Assembly: GCA_028821455.1 (NCBI GenBank)
Contig: JAPPGE010000069.1
Location: 21,070 to 85,069 of the forward strand
DNA length: 64,000 nucleotides
Reading direction: 5' to 3'
Source: a bacterium
GTDB lineage: Bacteria; Pseudomonadota; Alphaproteobacteria; SP197
Shown: positions 46,339-55,118 of the stretch, piece by piece
Position numbering within the stretch: position 1 is the first letter of the stretch
Layout of the letters: each line of letters opens with the position of its first letter
Translations under genes and position numbers: made by a program
Notes under the pieces: generated by a model
Told to the model about the DNA's origin: nothing
What the model saw: only the letters and a program-made list of their open reading frames with translations
The model's database searches: none

Positions 46339-47601
46339 ATGGTGGCGACCACAGGCAGCCATGACGTGATGCGCACCGCCGACGGCGTGCCGCTGAGGAT
46401 CAAGCTCCGGCGCGCCGAGCGCATGCGCAAGGTGTGGGCGATCACCCTCGTTGCACCGCTCTTCCTGTTTCTCGTGGTCGGATTCATTCTGCCGATCATT
46501 TCCCTGCTGTCGCTTTCCATCGAGGATCCGGACCTGACAGAGGGGTTTCCGCGTACCGCGGAAATGTTCCAGGAGTGGGATGGTGAGGGATTTCCTCCAC
46601 CGGAGGCCATGGCCACCTTCGCCGAGGAACTCGCTGTTGCCGGACGCGGCGAATTCGGTCGCGCAGCCAAGCGGCTCAACTATGACATCAGCGGCTTCAA
46701 GTCGATGGTGAAGAAGACCGCCCGCAAGTCCGAAGAGCTTGCGCTGCTTTCCCCCGAGCAGATGCTCGACGGCTTCATCAAGATCGACAAGGACTGGGGC
46801 GATCCTGCCTACTGGCTTGTCATCAAGAACGCCTCCAGCTACTACACCGATTACTACCTTCTGTGGTCACTCGACCTGCAGCGCGACAAGGAACGCGAGA
46901 TTGTTGGCGTTTCACCCGACAGGGCCATCTACGTCGACGTTCTCCTGCGGACCATCGAGATCAGCTTTGCCGTCACCCTGCTGTGCTTTCTGCTCGGCCT
47001 GCCGATTGCCTATCTCCTGGCGACATTGCCGACACGCATTAGCAACCTGCTGCTGATTCTCGTCCTGCTGCCCTTCTGGACGTCGCTGCTGGTGCGGACG
47101 ACCTCGTGGATCGTGCTGCTGCAGAACGAGGGACTGATCAACGATGCGGCGTTGTGGCTGGGCCTGTGGAACGAGCCCCAGGAACTGATCCGCAACCGCT
47201 TCGGTGTCTACGTGGCGATGGTGCACATTCTCCTGCCGTTCATGGTGTTGCCCATGTACAGCGTGATGAAGACCATCAACCCATGGCACATGCGGGCTGC
47301 GGCATCCCTCGGCGCGCCGGGCTGGAAGGCATTCCTGAAGGTCTACTTTCCGCAATGCATGCCCGGGGTGGCGGCGGGAACACTGCTCGTCTTCATTCTC
47401 TCGCTGGGGTACTACATCACCCCGGCGCTGGTCGGCGGGCCCAGCGATCAGATGACCAGCTACTGGATCGTCCAGAACATGGGACGGACGGCCAACTGGG
47501 GGCTTGGCGCGGCCTTGTCCGTTGTATTGCTGCTGCTCACCCTTGTCATGTTCTTCATCTACAACCGTTTTGTCGGTGTTGACCGGCTCAAGGTGAACTG
47601 A
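46339..47601 (+). CDS. potB: Polyamine-type ABC transporter permease with long periplasmic insertion
   Basis: A 420-residue permease. TM1 is at about residues 33-58, then a long extracytoplasmic segment (about 62-198) not found in E. coli PotB (about 275 residues), then the usual core with TM segments and an EAA loop near AAASLGAPGWKAFLKVYFPQ. The YITPALVGGPSDQMTSYWI segment is typical of this group. It overlaps nothing but is only 2 bp ahead of potC. The insertion could contact the binding protein or substrate, but that is inference. Confidence 0.87.
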   Translation: MVATTGSHDVMRTADGVPLRIKLRRAERMRKVWAITLVAPLFLFLVVGFILPIISLLSLSIEDPDLTEGFPRTAEMFQEWDGEGFPPPEAMATFAEELAVAGRGEFGRAAKRLNYDISGFKSMVKKTARKSEELALLSPEQMLDGFIKIDKDWGDPAYWLVIKNASSYYTDYYLLWSLDLQRDKEREIVGVSPDRAIYVDVLLRTIEISFAVTLLCFLLGLPIAYLLATLPTRISNLLLILVLLPFWTSLLVRTTSWIVLLQNEGLINDAALWLGLWNEPQELIRNRFGVYVAMVHILLPFMVLPMYSVMKTINPWHMRAAASLGAPGWKAFLKVYFPQCMPGVAAGTLLVFILSLGYYITPALVGGPSDQMTSYWIVQNMGRTANWGLGAALSVVLLLLTLVMFFIYNRFVGVDRLKVN

Positions 47602-47603
47602 CC

Positions 47604-48431
47604 ATGGCCATGCCGTCCTACGCCACGACGTTCGACAGGATCTGGTATGTCACGTTTCGCGTGATCTGCTGCCTGGTCTTCGCTTTCCTGTTCATACCAA
47701 TCATCGTGATCATCCCGCTCAGCTTCAATTCCGAACCTTATTTCACATACCCCATGCCCGGCTTCTCGCTGCGCTGGTACGAAGAGTTCTTCGCCAGTCC
47801 GCAATGGTTGCTGGGCCTGCAGAACAGCATCATCGTCGGCATCTTTGCGACCCTGGTGGCGACGGTGCTGGGAACACTGGCGGCGTTGGGTCTCAATCGC
47901 GCCGAGTATCCGGGGAAAACCACGATCCTCGCGGTCCTCATCTCCCCTATCGTCGTGCCGATCGTCATCACGGCGGCCGGCATGTTCTATTTCTATGCCA
48001 AGCTCGGACTGACCGGGACGCTTGCCGGCCTTGTCTTCGCCCACGCAACGATCGGTGTGCCCTTCGTCGTCATCACCGTTTCGGCCACCCTGGCGGGCTT
48101 TGACTACAATCTCATCCGGGCCGGCGCGAGTCTCGGGGGCGACCCCTTGCGCGTCTTCTTCCGCATCACCCTGCCCCTCATCCTCCCCGGAGTGGTGGCC
48201 GGGGCACTCTTCGCCTTCATCACGTCCTGGGATGAACTCGTCATTGCGATCTTCCTGGCCAGCACCGAGGAGCACACGCTCCCACGGCGCATGTGGTCTG
48301 GCATCCGCGAACTTCTTTCGCCGACCATCATGGCGGTCGCCACCATGCTCATCATGACATCGGTCCTGTTGATGATCGTGATGGAACTCCTGCGCCGCCG
48401 CAGTGAACGGTTGCGCGGCATCACGCCCTGA
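47604..48431 (+). CDS. potC: Polyamine-type ABC transporter permease
   Basis: A 275-residue PotC-type permease with six membrane helices. The N-terminal helix is followed by SLRWYEEFFASPQWLLGLQNSI, and the EAA loop lies in AGASLGGDPLRVFFRITLPLI. FITSWDELVIAIFLAS and the closing LRRRSERLRG are family-typical. It starts 2 bp after potB, with AGGTG in the potB end as ribosome-binding site. It completes the importer. Length is that of E. coli PotC. Confidence 0.9.
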   Translation: MAMPSYATTFDRIWYVTFRVICCLVFAFLFIPIIVIIPLSFNSEPYFTYPMPGFSLRWYEEFFASPQWLLGLQNSIIVGIFATLVATVLGTLAALGLNRAEYPGKTTILAVLISPIVVPIVITAAGMFYFYAKLGLTGTLAGLVFAHATIGVPFVVITVSATLAGFDYNLIRAGASLGGDPLRVFFRITLPLILPGVVAGALFAFITSWDELVIAIFLASTEEHTLPRRMWSGIRELLSPTIMAVATMLIMTSVLLMIVMELLRRRSERLRGITP

Positions 48432-48498
48432 CGTCCATTTCGCCGGTTGCCGTCGGGCAGGACACCTGTTCGCCATCATTTGCGATCATTGTCAACCG

Positions 48499-48540
48499 CG
48501 CAAACGGGCGGTGTAACCCTTCAAGGGCATTCCGTTTGCG
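48499..48540. repeat. Nested inverted repeat upstream of murJ
   Basis: A perfect 9-bp inverted repeat (CGCAAACGG at 48499-48507, CCGTTTGCG at 48532-48540) surrounds a smaller CCC-TTCAA-GGG hairpin. It lies between potC and murJ, 46 bp before the murJ start. No T-tract follows, so it may be a weak terminator, an RNA leader structure or an operator. The repeat is seen directly; function is unknown. Confidence 0.45.
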
Positions 48541-48586
48541 GAACAGAGCGTGATCAAGGGCTTTCCGGCGACGCTGTGAGAGGGGA

Positions 48587-50161
48587 ATGAATCTCTCCAG
48601 GGCTTTCCTGACGGTCAGCGGACTGACGGCCGCGAGCAGGGTACTCGGGTTTGTGCGGGACGTGCTGTTTGCCGCAGCCCTTGGAACGGGGTGGGTGGCG
48701 GACGCCTTCCTCGTCGCCTTCAAGCTCCCGAATTTCTTCCGCCGTCTCCTGGCGGAGGGCGCCTTCAATGCAGTGTTCATTCCTCTTTTCGCTGGCCGCC
48801 TCGAGCGTGATGGCGAGGCGGTCGCAAGGCGGCTGGCCGACGAGGTCCTGGCGGTTCTCGCCCTGGTTCTCGCCGTGCTGGTGGCGGCCTTCGAGGTGGC
48901 GATGCCGTGGGTCATAACGGTCCTGGCGCCCGGCTTCGTCGACGAGCCCCGCAAGTTCGACCTGGCCGTCGATCTCACCCGCATCACCTTTCCCTACATC
49001 CTTCTGATCTCGCTGGTGGCGCTCTTCGGCGGCATGCTCAACTCGACCGGGCGGTTTGCCGCCTATGCCGCAGCGCCCATCCTGCTCAATCTCAGCCTCA
49101 TCGGCGCAGCGATCCTGGTTCACGTCCTCGAGGACGTACATGCAGGCAGAGCCGTCTCCTGGGGCGTGACGTGTGGTGGGATCCTTCAGCTCGTACTTGT
49201 CCTCCATGCAGTCAGGCGTGCCGGCATGATGCCGCGTCTCCTCCTGCCGCGCCTGACGGCAGGTGTGAGGGAGCTGCTTCGCCGTTTCGTTCCCGCGGCC
49301 CTTGGCGCCGGCGTCGTGCAGATCAATCTTCTCATCGATCTGTGGGTTGCCTCGTTCCTTTCCACTGGCGCCATTTCGTGGCTCTACTACGCCGACCGGG
49401 TCAATCAGCTGCCGCTGGGCGTCGTCGGCATTGCCGTCGGCAGTGCGCTGCTGCCTCTGCTGTCAAGGCAGATCGAGGCGCGCGACGAGGCCGGGGCCAA
49501 CGAAAGCCAGAGCCGCGCCATCGAACTCGTGATGGTCCTCACCCTGCCGGCGGCGGCGGCCCTCATGGTCATCGCCCATCCCGTCATCTCCGCTCTATTC
49601 GAGCGTGGCGCCTTCAATGCCGCCGACAGCGAGGCGAGCGCCGCCGCCCTCAGGGCCTTCGCTGCCGGACTGCCCGCCTACGTGCTGCTCAAGGTGCTCG
49701 CACCCGCCTTCTTCGCGCGCAAGGATCCCGGGACCGTGCTGAAGATCGCTGCGGTCGGCTTGTTGAGCAACGTTGCCGTCATGCTGACTCTGGTCTGGTC
49801 GCTGGGCCATGTCGGCATCGCCCTTGCGACCGCCACGGCGGCCTGGATCAACGCCATCATTCTCCTTGTGCTCCTGATCCGCCGGGGCCATTTCAAGGCC
49901 GACCGCCGACTGAAGTGGCGTCTGCCCCGCATGGTCGCAGCGACATCCGTGATGGCGGCCATTCTTGCGGCGGTCCACCAGAGCCGCGATCACTGGTGGC
50001 TTGCCGGCGGCGATCACATCGCCCTCTACCTCGTGGTCCTCGTGGCGCTTGGCCTCATCGTTTACGCGACCATCGCTCGCCAGTTCGGCGCCTGGGCCAT
50101 CACCGATCTTCGCTCGATGATGGGGAGGGAGGCCGCCGGGACCGATGATGACAAGCGATGA
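48587..50161 (+). CDS. murJ: Lipid II flippase MurJ
   Basis: A 524-residue MOP-superfamily flippase with about 14 membrane helices. The N-terminus LSRAFLTVSGLTAASRVLGFVRD and LPNFFRRLLAEGAFNAVFIPLF are highly characteristic, as are PYILLISLVALFGGMLNS and the mid YYADRVNQLPLGVVGIAVG. It flips lipid II across the inner membrane for peptidoglycan synthesis. An AGAGGGGA precedes the ATG closely. It appears monocistronic. Confidence 0.95.
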   Translation: MNLSRAFLTVSGLTAASRVLGFVRDVLFAAALGTGWVADAFLVAFKLPNFFRRLLAEGAFNAVFIPLFAGRLERDGEAVARRLADEVLAVLALVLAVLVAAFEVAMPWVITVLAPGFVDEPRKFDLAVDLTRITFPYILLISLVALFGGMLNSTGRFAAYAAAPILLNLSLIGAAILVHVLEDVHAGRAVSWGVTCGGILQLVLVLHAVRRAGMMPRLLLPRLTAGVRELLRRFVPAALGAGVVQINLLIDLWVASFLSTGAISWLYYADRVNQLPLGVVGIAVGSALLPLLSRQIEARDEAGANESQSRAIELVMVLTLPAAAALMVIAHPVISALFERGAFNAADSEASAAALRAFAAGLPAYVLLKVLAPAFFARKDPGTVLKIAAVGLLSNVAVMLTLVWSLGHVGIALATATAAWINAIILLVLLIRRGHFKADRRLKWRLPRMVAATSVMAAILAAVHQSRDHWWLAGGDHIALYLVVLVALGLIVYATIARQFGAWAITDLRSMMGREAAGTDDDKR

Positions 50162-50228
50162 GTTCGAGGGTCAGGTTCGCAATGCCGTCGTCAGCAGCAC
50201 AGGCAAATCGTTCGTCCTTCCGTTTTGA

Positions 50229-50267
50229 TGATTGAGTCCACCAATCAAGTCTTGTATGACTCAGTCA
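50229..50267 (+). promoter_or_regulatory. Promoter and palindromes of the ParDE-type operon
   Basis: Upstream of the antitoxin are TTGAGT (50232-50237), a 17-bp spacer and TATGAC (50255-50260). Two inverted repeats overlap it: TGATTG/CAATCA (50229-50234 and 50242-50247) and the palindrome TGACTCAGTCA (50257-50267). Type II antitoxins usually repress their own promoter through such sites. The sites are seen directly; the assignment is inference. Confidence 0.5.
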
Positions 50268-50283
50268 CACTAGGGAGTCGCGA

Positions 50284-50553
50284 ATGACCGTCAAGACGAC
50301 ACTCAGTTTCACTGATCGCCACCACCGTTTCCTCTCGGAAAAGGTGGGCCAAGGTCTCTTCGCCACGCGGAGCGCTGCCGTGGCCAGCGCCGTCGAGCAC
50401 ATGATGCAGGAGGAGGAGGAACGGGAAGTGGTACTTTCCGTTCTCGCTGAAGAAGTCCGGACACGGATGCAGACCGACCGTTCGGAGTACGTTGACCGTG
50501 AGACGGCGTTTTCGGCTGCGCGTGCCGCCATCGCGGCGGCTCGCAAGAAGTAG
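50284..50553 (+). CDS. parD: ParD-like type II antitoxin
   Basis: An 89-residue protein with a ribbon-helix-helix-type N-terminus (VKTTLSFTDRHHRFLSEKV), followed by an acidic, helical C-terminus (EHMMQEEEEREVVLSVLAEE, then ETAFSAARAAIAAARKK) that would wrap the toxin. It overlaps the toxin start by one base (TAGTG). Its function is to neutralise the ParE-like partner and repress the operon. CopG/ParD assignment rests on length, composition and partner. Confidence 0.8.
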   Translation: MTVKTTLSFTDRHHRFLSEKVGQGLFATRSAAVASAVEHMMQEEEEREVVLSVLAEEVRTRMQTDRSEYVDRETAFSAARAAIAAARKK

Positions 50554-50864
50554 TGTATCGAGTTCGCTTCCATCCGCTTGTGTCGCGGGACCTGGAGGCA
50601 ATCGCCCAGTGGATCATCGAGTATGCGGGAAGTGCGGCCGCAAACCGGAAATTGATGGAGATCGAGCAGACAATCACGGGCCTGGGGCAGGTTCCGCACA
50701 AGGGATCGGTTCGCGACGAAGTCGCACCTGGGCTTCGGGCAATCCCGGCCGGGAGGCGGGCCGTGATTGCGTTCACGGTTGACGACGATACCGAGGAGGT
50801 TCTTGTTCTGGCAGTGACCTACAGCGGAGGTGACTGGGCGGGTAGAAGTCGTGCGCGACTATGA
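50553..50864 (+). CDS. parE: ParE/RelE-family toxin
   Basis: A 103-residue basic protein with the RelE/ParE fold pattern: YRVRFHPLVSRDLEAIAQWI near the N-terminus, then GLRAIPAGRRAVIAFTVDD and VLVLAVTYSGGDW at the end. ParE toxins inhibit gyrase; RelE relatives cleave mRNA. It starts with GTG overlapping the antitoxin stop, a translationally coupled pair. The ParD partner type favours ParE, but the target cannot be fixed from sequence. Confidence 0.82.
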   Translation: MYRVRFHPLVSRDLEAIAQWIIEYAGSAAANRKLMEIEQTITGLGQVPHKGSVRDEVAPGLRAIPAGRRAVIAFTVDDDTEEVLVLAVTYSGGDWAGRSRARL

Positions 50865-50960
50865 ACCGGCATCCGCATGCCCATTCTCACACTGATGAGC
50901 TGCCCCGTGATCATGCGTGATCGTGAGCGAGGCTCGTGCTGCGGGGGAACTCCGTCCAGG

Positions 50961-51509
50961 TCAGACGGGAGGGCGACCCTTTGACAGGCGGCGCCACATG
51001 GAGAGTGCGATGATGGCAAGACCGAAGAGCGCGATGGCGCCGGGCAGCCACATTTGCCGTTGACGGATCTCGATCAGCGTCTGGATGGTATCGTCAAGCG
51101 AGACCAGAGTTCTTCCCCCGCTGTCGAGCTGCCAGACAAGAGTGGCATCGTCAGGGTCGGAAGCATCGATCCACAAGTGAAAGACATGGGTTCCTGACTT
51201 CAGGGCTTCCTTGAATTCCCGGTAGTGCGGAAGGTCGTTGCGATAGCGCACGACCCTCCCGTCGTCTTCGAGAACTGCCTGCAACTCGAGGGGGTCGGGA
51301 ACGAGGAACCGGATGAAAGCGCCGCGCCGCTTGCGGATCTCTATCGCTTCCGCGACGCCCGCCTCGACGGCGACGAGGTCTTCTGCCATGGGATAGTCGT
51401 GACGCAATGGTTCGTAGAAGAACCAGGCACCCACCAGCGTGAGGATCGTTCCCGCGACCATATGCCCGGGAAGGCGGTGTCCCAGCCTCGCCGCAAAGCG
51501 TCCGATCAT
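50961..51509 (-). CDS. Small membrane-anchored hypothetical protein
   Basis: A 182-residue protein with an N-terminal membrane helix (HMVAGTILTLVGAWFFY), a soluble central domain of about 115 residues and a C-terminal helix (WLPGAIALFGLAIIALSM) followed by basic residues. The two-helix layout puts the central domain in the periplasm if the N-terminus is inside. No family is recognised. It lies 11 bp downstream of the omega-aminotransferase gene on the same strand, so it is probably cotranscribed. Confidence 0.65.
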   Translation of the reverse strand: MIGRFAARLGHRLPGHMVAGTILTLVGAWFFYEPLRHDYPMAEDLVAVEAGVAEAIEIRKRRGAFIRFLVPDPLELQAVLEDDGRVVRYRNDLPHYREFKEALKSGTHVFHLWIDASDPDDATLVWQLDSGGRTLVSLDDTIQTLIEIRQRQMWLPGAIALFGLAIIALSMWRRLSKGRPPV

Positions 51510-51520
51510 GGGTCAGAACC

Positions 51521-52855
51521 TCATGCCACGGGCCGTGATCCGACGGCGCCGAGTGCCGCACCGAGTGTGTCTGTCAGCGTGTCGACCTCTTCAGGCGAGA
51601 TGATGAGGGGTGGTGACAGGATAAGCGATTCTCCGGTTGCGCGGACGAGAAGGCCGCGTTTCCACGCCTCTTCGCGAACCGTGGTGGCGGTGCCCCTTTC
51701 GCCGGAAAGTTCCACCGCTGCCATCATGCCCACCCCGCGCACCTCGCCGACGAGAGGATGATCGACGAGCTCCCGCAGGCGTTGCTGCATGTGGGGGGCG
51801 GTCGCGGTCCGGCATGTCTCGATGATGGCCTCGCGCCGGAGAATGTCGATGTTCTCCAGCGCCACGGCGGCCGCGACGGGATGGCCCGACCACGTGAATC
51901 CATGCTGGAACTCCCCGCCCTCCTCGATCATCACGTCGGCGATCCTGTCGTGCACGAGTATGCCGCTGATAGGCTGGTAGCCTGACGAGAGCCCCTTGGC
52001 GATGGTCATGATGTCGGGCTTGATGCCGAAGGTGTCGCTGCCGAACCACTCGCCCGTGCGGCCAAACCCGCAGATCACTTCATCGGCAATGACGAGGATC
52101 CCGTATTGGCGGCAGATTCTCATGATCTCCGGCCAGTAGCTCGCCGGAGGCACGATGACCCCGCCGGCCCCCATGACCGGTTCGCCGATGAACGCGCCGA
52201 TGGTCTCCGGACCGGTCTCGGTAATCAGCCGTTCGACCGAGCGAGCGGCGGCGATACCGAATTCCTCCGGGTCCATGCCGCGTCCGTAGCGGTACCAGTA
52301 TGGACAGTCCGCGTGGATGAAGCCGGGAAGGGGCAGATCGAACTGGGGGTGCATCTCATCGAGCCCGCACATGCTGGCCGCCGCCATGGTGACACCATGG
52401 TAGGCATGACGGCGGGAAATGATGGTCTTGCGGGATGGCTCACCCCTGGTGTTCCAGTACCAGCGCACCATCTTGGCCGCCGTGTCGTTCGCTTCCGATC
52501 CGGAGTTGGCGAAGAAGACATGGTTGAATCCCTCCGGGGCAATCTCCGCGAGGCGCCCGGCGAGGCGGGTGGTGGGTACGGTCGATGTCTGGAAGAAGGT
52601 GTTGTAGTAGGGCAGCGAGAGGAGTTGGTCATGGGCGGCCTCGGCAAGTTCACGGCGCCCGTAGCCGATGTTCACGCACCACAGACCGGCCATGCCATCG
52701 AGTACGCGGTGACCGCGCGACGTGGTGAGGTAAACGCCCTCGGCTCCGGTGATGACGCGTACGCCGGCATCGTTGACGACGCGGGCGTCGGTAAAGGGAT
52801 GCAGGTGATGATGACGGTCGAGGTCCTGAAGTGACTGCGTGAAACTGTCGTCCAT
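51521..52855 (-). CDS. Class-III omega-aminotransferase (beta-alanine/taurine-pyruvate type)
   Basis: A 444-residue PLP transaminase. The pattern NSGSEANDTAAKMVRWYWN, RRHAYHGVTMAAASM, the PLP Asp in VIADEVICGFGRTG and the lysine in IAKGLSSGYQPISG are diagnostic of the class. Such enzymes transfer amino groups from beta-alanine, taurine, putrescine or other amines to pyruvate or 2-oxoglutarate. The ATG at 52855 has GAGGGA upstream. The nearby polyamine-type importer would suit amine catabolism, but substrate choice is inference. Confidence 0.89.
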   Translation of the reverse strand: MDDSFTQSLQDLDRHHHLHPFTDARVVNDAGVRVITGAEGVYLTTSRGHRVLDGMAGLWCVNIGYGRRELAEAAHDQLLSLPYYNTFFQTSTVPTTRLAGRLAEIAPEGFNHVFFANSGSEANDTAAKMVRWYWNTRGEPSRKTIISRRHAYHGVTMAAASMCGLDEMHPQFDLPLPGFIHADCPYWYRYGRGMDPEEFGIAAARSVERLITETGPETIGAFIGEPVMGAGGVIVPPASYWPEIMRICRQYGILVIADEVICGFGRTGEWFGSDTFGIKPDIMTIAKGLSSGYQPISGILVHDRIADVMIEEGGEFQHGFTWSGHPVAAAVALENIDILRREAIIETCRTATAPHMQQRLRELVDHPLVGEVRGVGMMAAVELSGERGTATTVREEAWKRGLLVRATGESLILSPPLIISPEEVDTLTDTLGAALGAVGSRPVA

Positions 52856-53421
52856 GATGTCATCCCTCACCGGGAGCCAGCGTATCAGGAGGTCGTTCTA
52901 CCATACCCGGGCGCCGGGCAAACACGGTGTCGCTGTGCTTCCGAAAGGGGGCCTCATCGCTTCTGCAGGGGAGGGCAGGGGCGGCATGTCTGGAAAGCGC
53001 GCTCTCGAGGACCGCAAACCTGTTGCCTGGCCCTTGCGCTTGAGGTGGGATGAGTGGCTGCCCGGTTTGGCCGTCACCCGAATGCGAAGTTTCTCCGGCC
53101 GCCGGCAATGAGCAGCGCGCCCGCCGGCAGGGTCCACGGGGCGGGCGACGGCTGCCGGAGAGGATGGCTTTCACGCGTGTGGTATCAGGGCGCAATCTGT
53201 GGAACATTGTCTATCAGACCAGTTAGAGAAAGTTCCCCAGGAACTCCAGGACACGCGGGGAGAACCGTGGCAGCGGACAACGTCTCCCAGGCTCCTTGCG
53301 TTCAAGGGAAGTCGAATCGTCCGAGTTTTCCGTGAACATTGCGATGACGTGGGCGACCATTGAAGCGATGTCGTGTCCCGTTCCAGGCACCGCATCGAGA
53401 GGAAACCGGACAAGAAGCGCC
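52856..53421. other. Divergent intergenic region with no recognised gene
   Basis: About 570 bp between the aminotransferase and the alpha/beta hydrolase, which are divergent. Several short open frames exist on both strands but none shows family features or a good start. No terminator with a T-run or repeat was recognised. Confidence 0.4.
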
Positions 53422-54315
53422 ATGACGGAAGCAATGATGTGGACGATACCCGAGCCTCTTGCCACGTTCGAAGTCCAACTCGACAAGAGCACCGTGACCA
53501 CCGTGAGGCGACACGGCAACGCGTCCGGCCCGCGGCTCGTCCTGACCCATGGCAACGGTCTCGCGGTCGACCTCTACTATCCGTTCTGGTCCTTGCTCGC
53601 CGATGACTTCGACCTGATGGTCTACGACCTCAGGAACCACGGCTGGAACGAGGTCGGTGTCCAGCGGGATCACAACATTCCGACGCTGATCTTTGACCAT
53701 GACATCATTCTCGATGCCATTGTCCGGGAGTTTGGCGAAAAGACGACGATCGGTGTGTTTCATTCGCTGTCGACACTGGTCGCCTTGTTGTCATTCAACA
53801 ACGCCTATTCCGCGTTGATTCTATTCGACCCGCCGCTCTGCAAACCCGCCGCCAGCGAACTGGAGTTCATCGAGGCGGCGGAACGGACGGCCGCCATGAC
53901 TCGGCGTCGGACGGAGCGGTTCAAGTCCGAAGAGCAGTATGCGGAAGTCCTGGCCATCGTTCCGGGATTCGCCAACGTCGTGCCGGGTGTGCGCGATCTC
54001 ATGGCACGAACGACTCTTCGTGAGAGCAAAGAAGGGTACGAACTGCGTTGTCCTCGCGAGTACGAGGCCCAGATCGCGGAGTACGTGAGGAGCTTTTCGC
54101 CCTTGCTGGATCTCTCGACACTGACCTGTCCGACCAAGGTCATCGGTGCCGATCCGACGCTGCCCTACGCGTATCTCCCCACCTTCGACCTCAGTCATGC
54201 GTCGGCAGTCGACTACGACTTCGTGCCGCAGGCGTCGCACTTTCTGCAATTGGAACAACCCGCGCACTGCGCGGCAATGGCGCGCGAGTACCTGGCCAGC
54301 CGCGACATTCGATAA
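53422..54315 (+). CDS. Alpha/beta hydrolase fold protein
   Basis: A 297-residue alpha/beta hydrolase. The oxyanion HGNG and the strand MVYDLRNHGWNEVG are followed by a nucleophile elbow FHSLSTLVALL, where the Ser sits in HSLS rather than the usual GxSxG. The catalytic His is probably in PQASHFLQLE. I chose the ATG at 53422 because upstream residues lack similarity. It converges on the PKS gene with a 56-bp gap. A hydrolytic role in releasing or processing the polyketide is possible but only suggested by position. Confidence 0.82.
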   Translation: MTEAMMWTIPEPLATFEVQLDKSTVTTVRRHGNASGPRLVLTHGNGLAVDLYYPFWSLLADDFDLMVYDLRNHGWNEVGVQRDHNIPTLIFDHDIILDAIVREFGEKTTIGVFHSLSTLVALLSFNNAYSALILFDPPLCKPAASELEFIEAAERTAAMTRRRTERFKSEEQYAEVLAIVPGFANVVPGVRDLMARTTLRESKEGYELRCPREYEAQIAEYVRSFSPLLDLSTLTCPTKVIGADPTLPYAYLPTFDLSHASAVDYDFVPQASHFLQLEQPAHCAAMAREYLASRDIR

Positions 54316-54371
54316 GCGCGGAACCGCTGTCGTCCCTGGCCTCAAGCGACGGACGGGCTGTCGCAAGGCGA

Positions 54372-55118
54372 CTAGCGCTTCGGCGATCGCATCCAGAAGC
54401 TGCGACGCTGGAAGGGGTAGCCCGGCACCGAAATGCGCCGCCGCGCCTCGCCGGCGAAGAGCCCTTCGAAACGTACCGGAAGTCCGGCTTCCCAGGCCTT
54501 GGCAACCGCCGCCGCAATCCCGGCATCATCCACCGCCGACGGGTGGAGGCCTGTGATCACCACCGGTGCGGCGCGTTCGGCAGTCTGCGGCCAGCCGCTC
54601 AACATTGCCGGGCCGAGCGTGGCATCGGGACCGATCTCGACGATTGCATCGACTTCGAGATCTGCCAGGGTCGTCGCGCCAGTTCCCGGGTCGGCGGGTT
54701 CGACGACCTGTTGCTTCCAGTCATCGCCTGTCAAGGCGTCGCCGGGCCGTGACGCGTGTCCCGTCGTGCCGCTCACGAACGTGAGCGCAGCCGGGGACAT
54801 CGTGATGCCGGCAAGCGCATCCTCAAGGCTGGCGGGCGAGTCCGCCTGAGCCATGGCTCCGGTCAACCGTCCTCTCGCCGCCGCCAGACGCAAGCCGTCC
54901 TCCAGGCTGAGCATGCCGGCAGCCTGTGCTGCCGCAATCTCGCCCGCACCCTGGCCGAAAACGATGCCGGGTCTCACGCCGACGCTGGACCACAGTGCAA
55001 CAAGAGCGCATTCCAGCGCGTAGAGGGCAGGTTGACTCCAGGCAGGATCGTCGAAAACGGCGTTGCGTTCCTTCCCGCCGCACAGCGGTTCGAGCAGCGT
55101 TGCGTCTGCAAGTCCTGA
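54372..55118 (-). pseudogene. C-terminal part of PKS acyltransferase-like domain, out of frame with the main PKS
   Basis: This frame continues the second AT of the PKS after a one-base shift. It reads LEPLCGG, SQPALYALECAL, then GQGAGEIAAAQAAG where AT1 has GHSAGELAAAQAAG. It ends with FEGLFAGEARRRISVPGYPF and a stop exactly where AT1 gives way to the DH domain. Compared with AT1, about 70 residues carrying the catalytic His subdomain are missing. Joined across the frameshift it forms a compact, catalytically empty AT. An internal ATG at 54977 is an unlikely real start. Confidence 0.75.
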
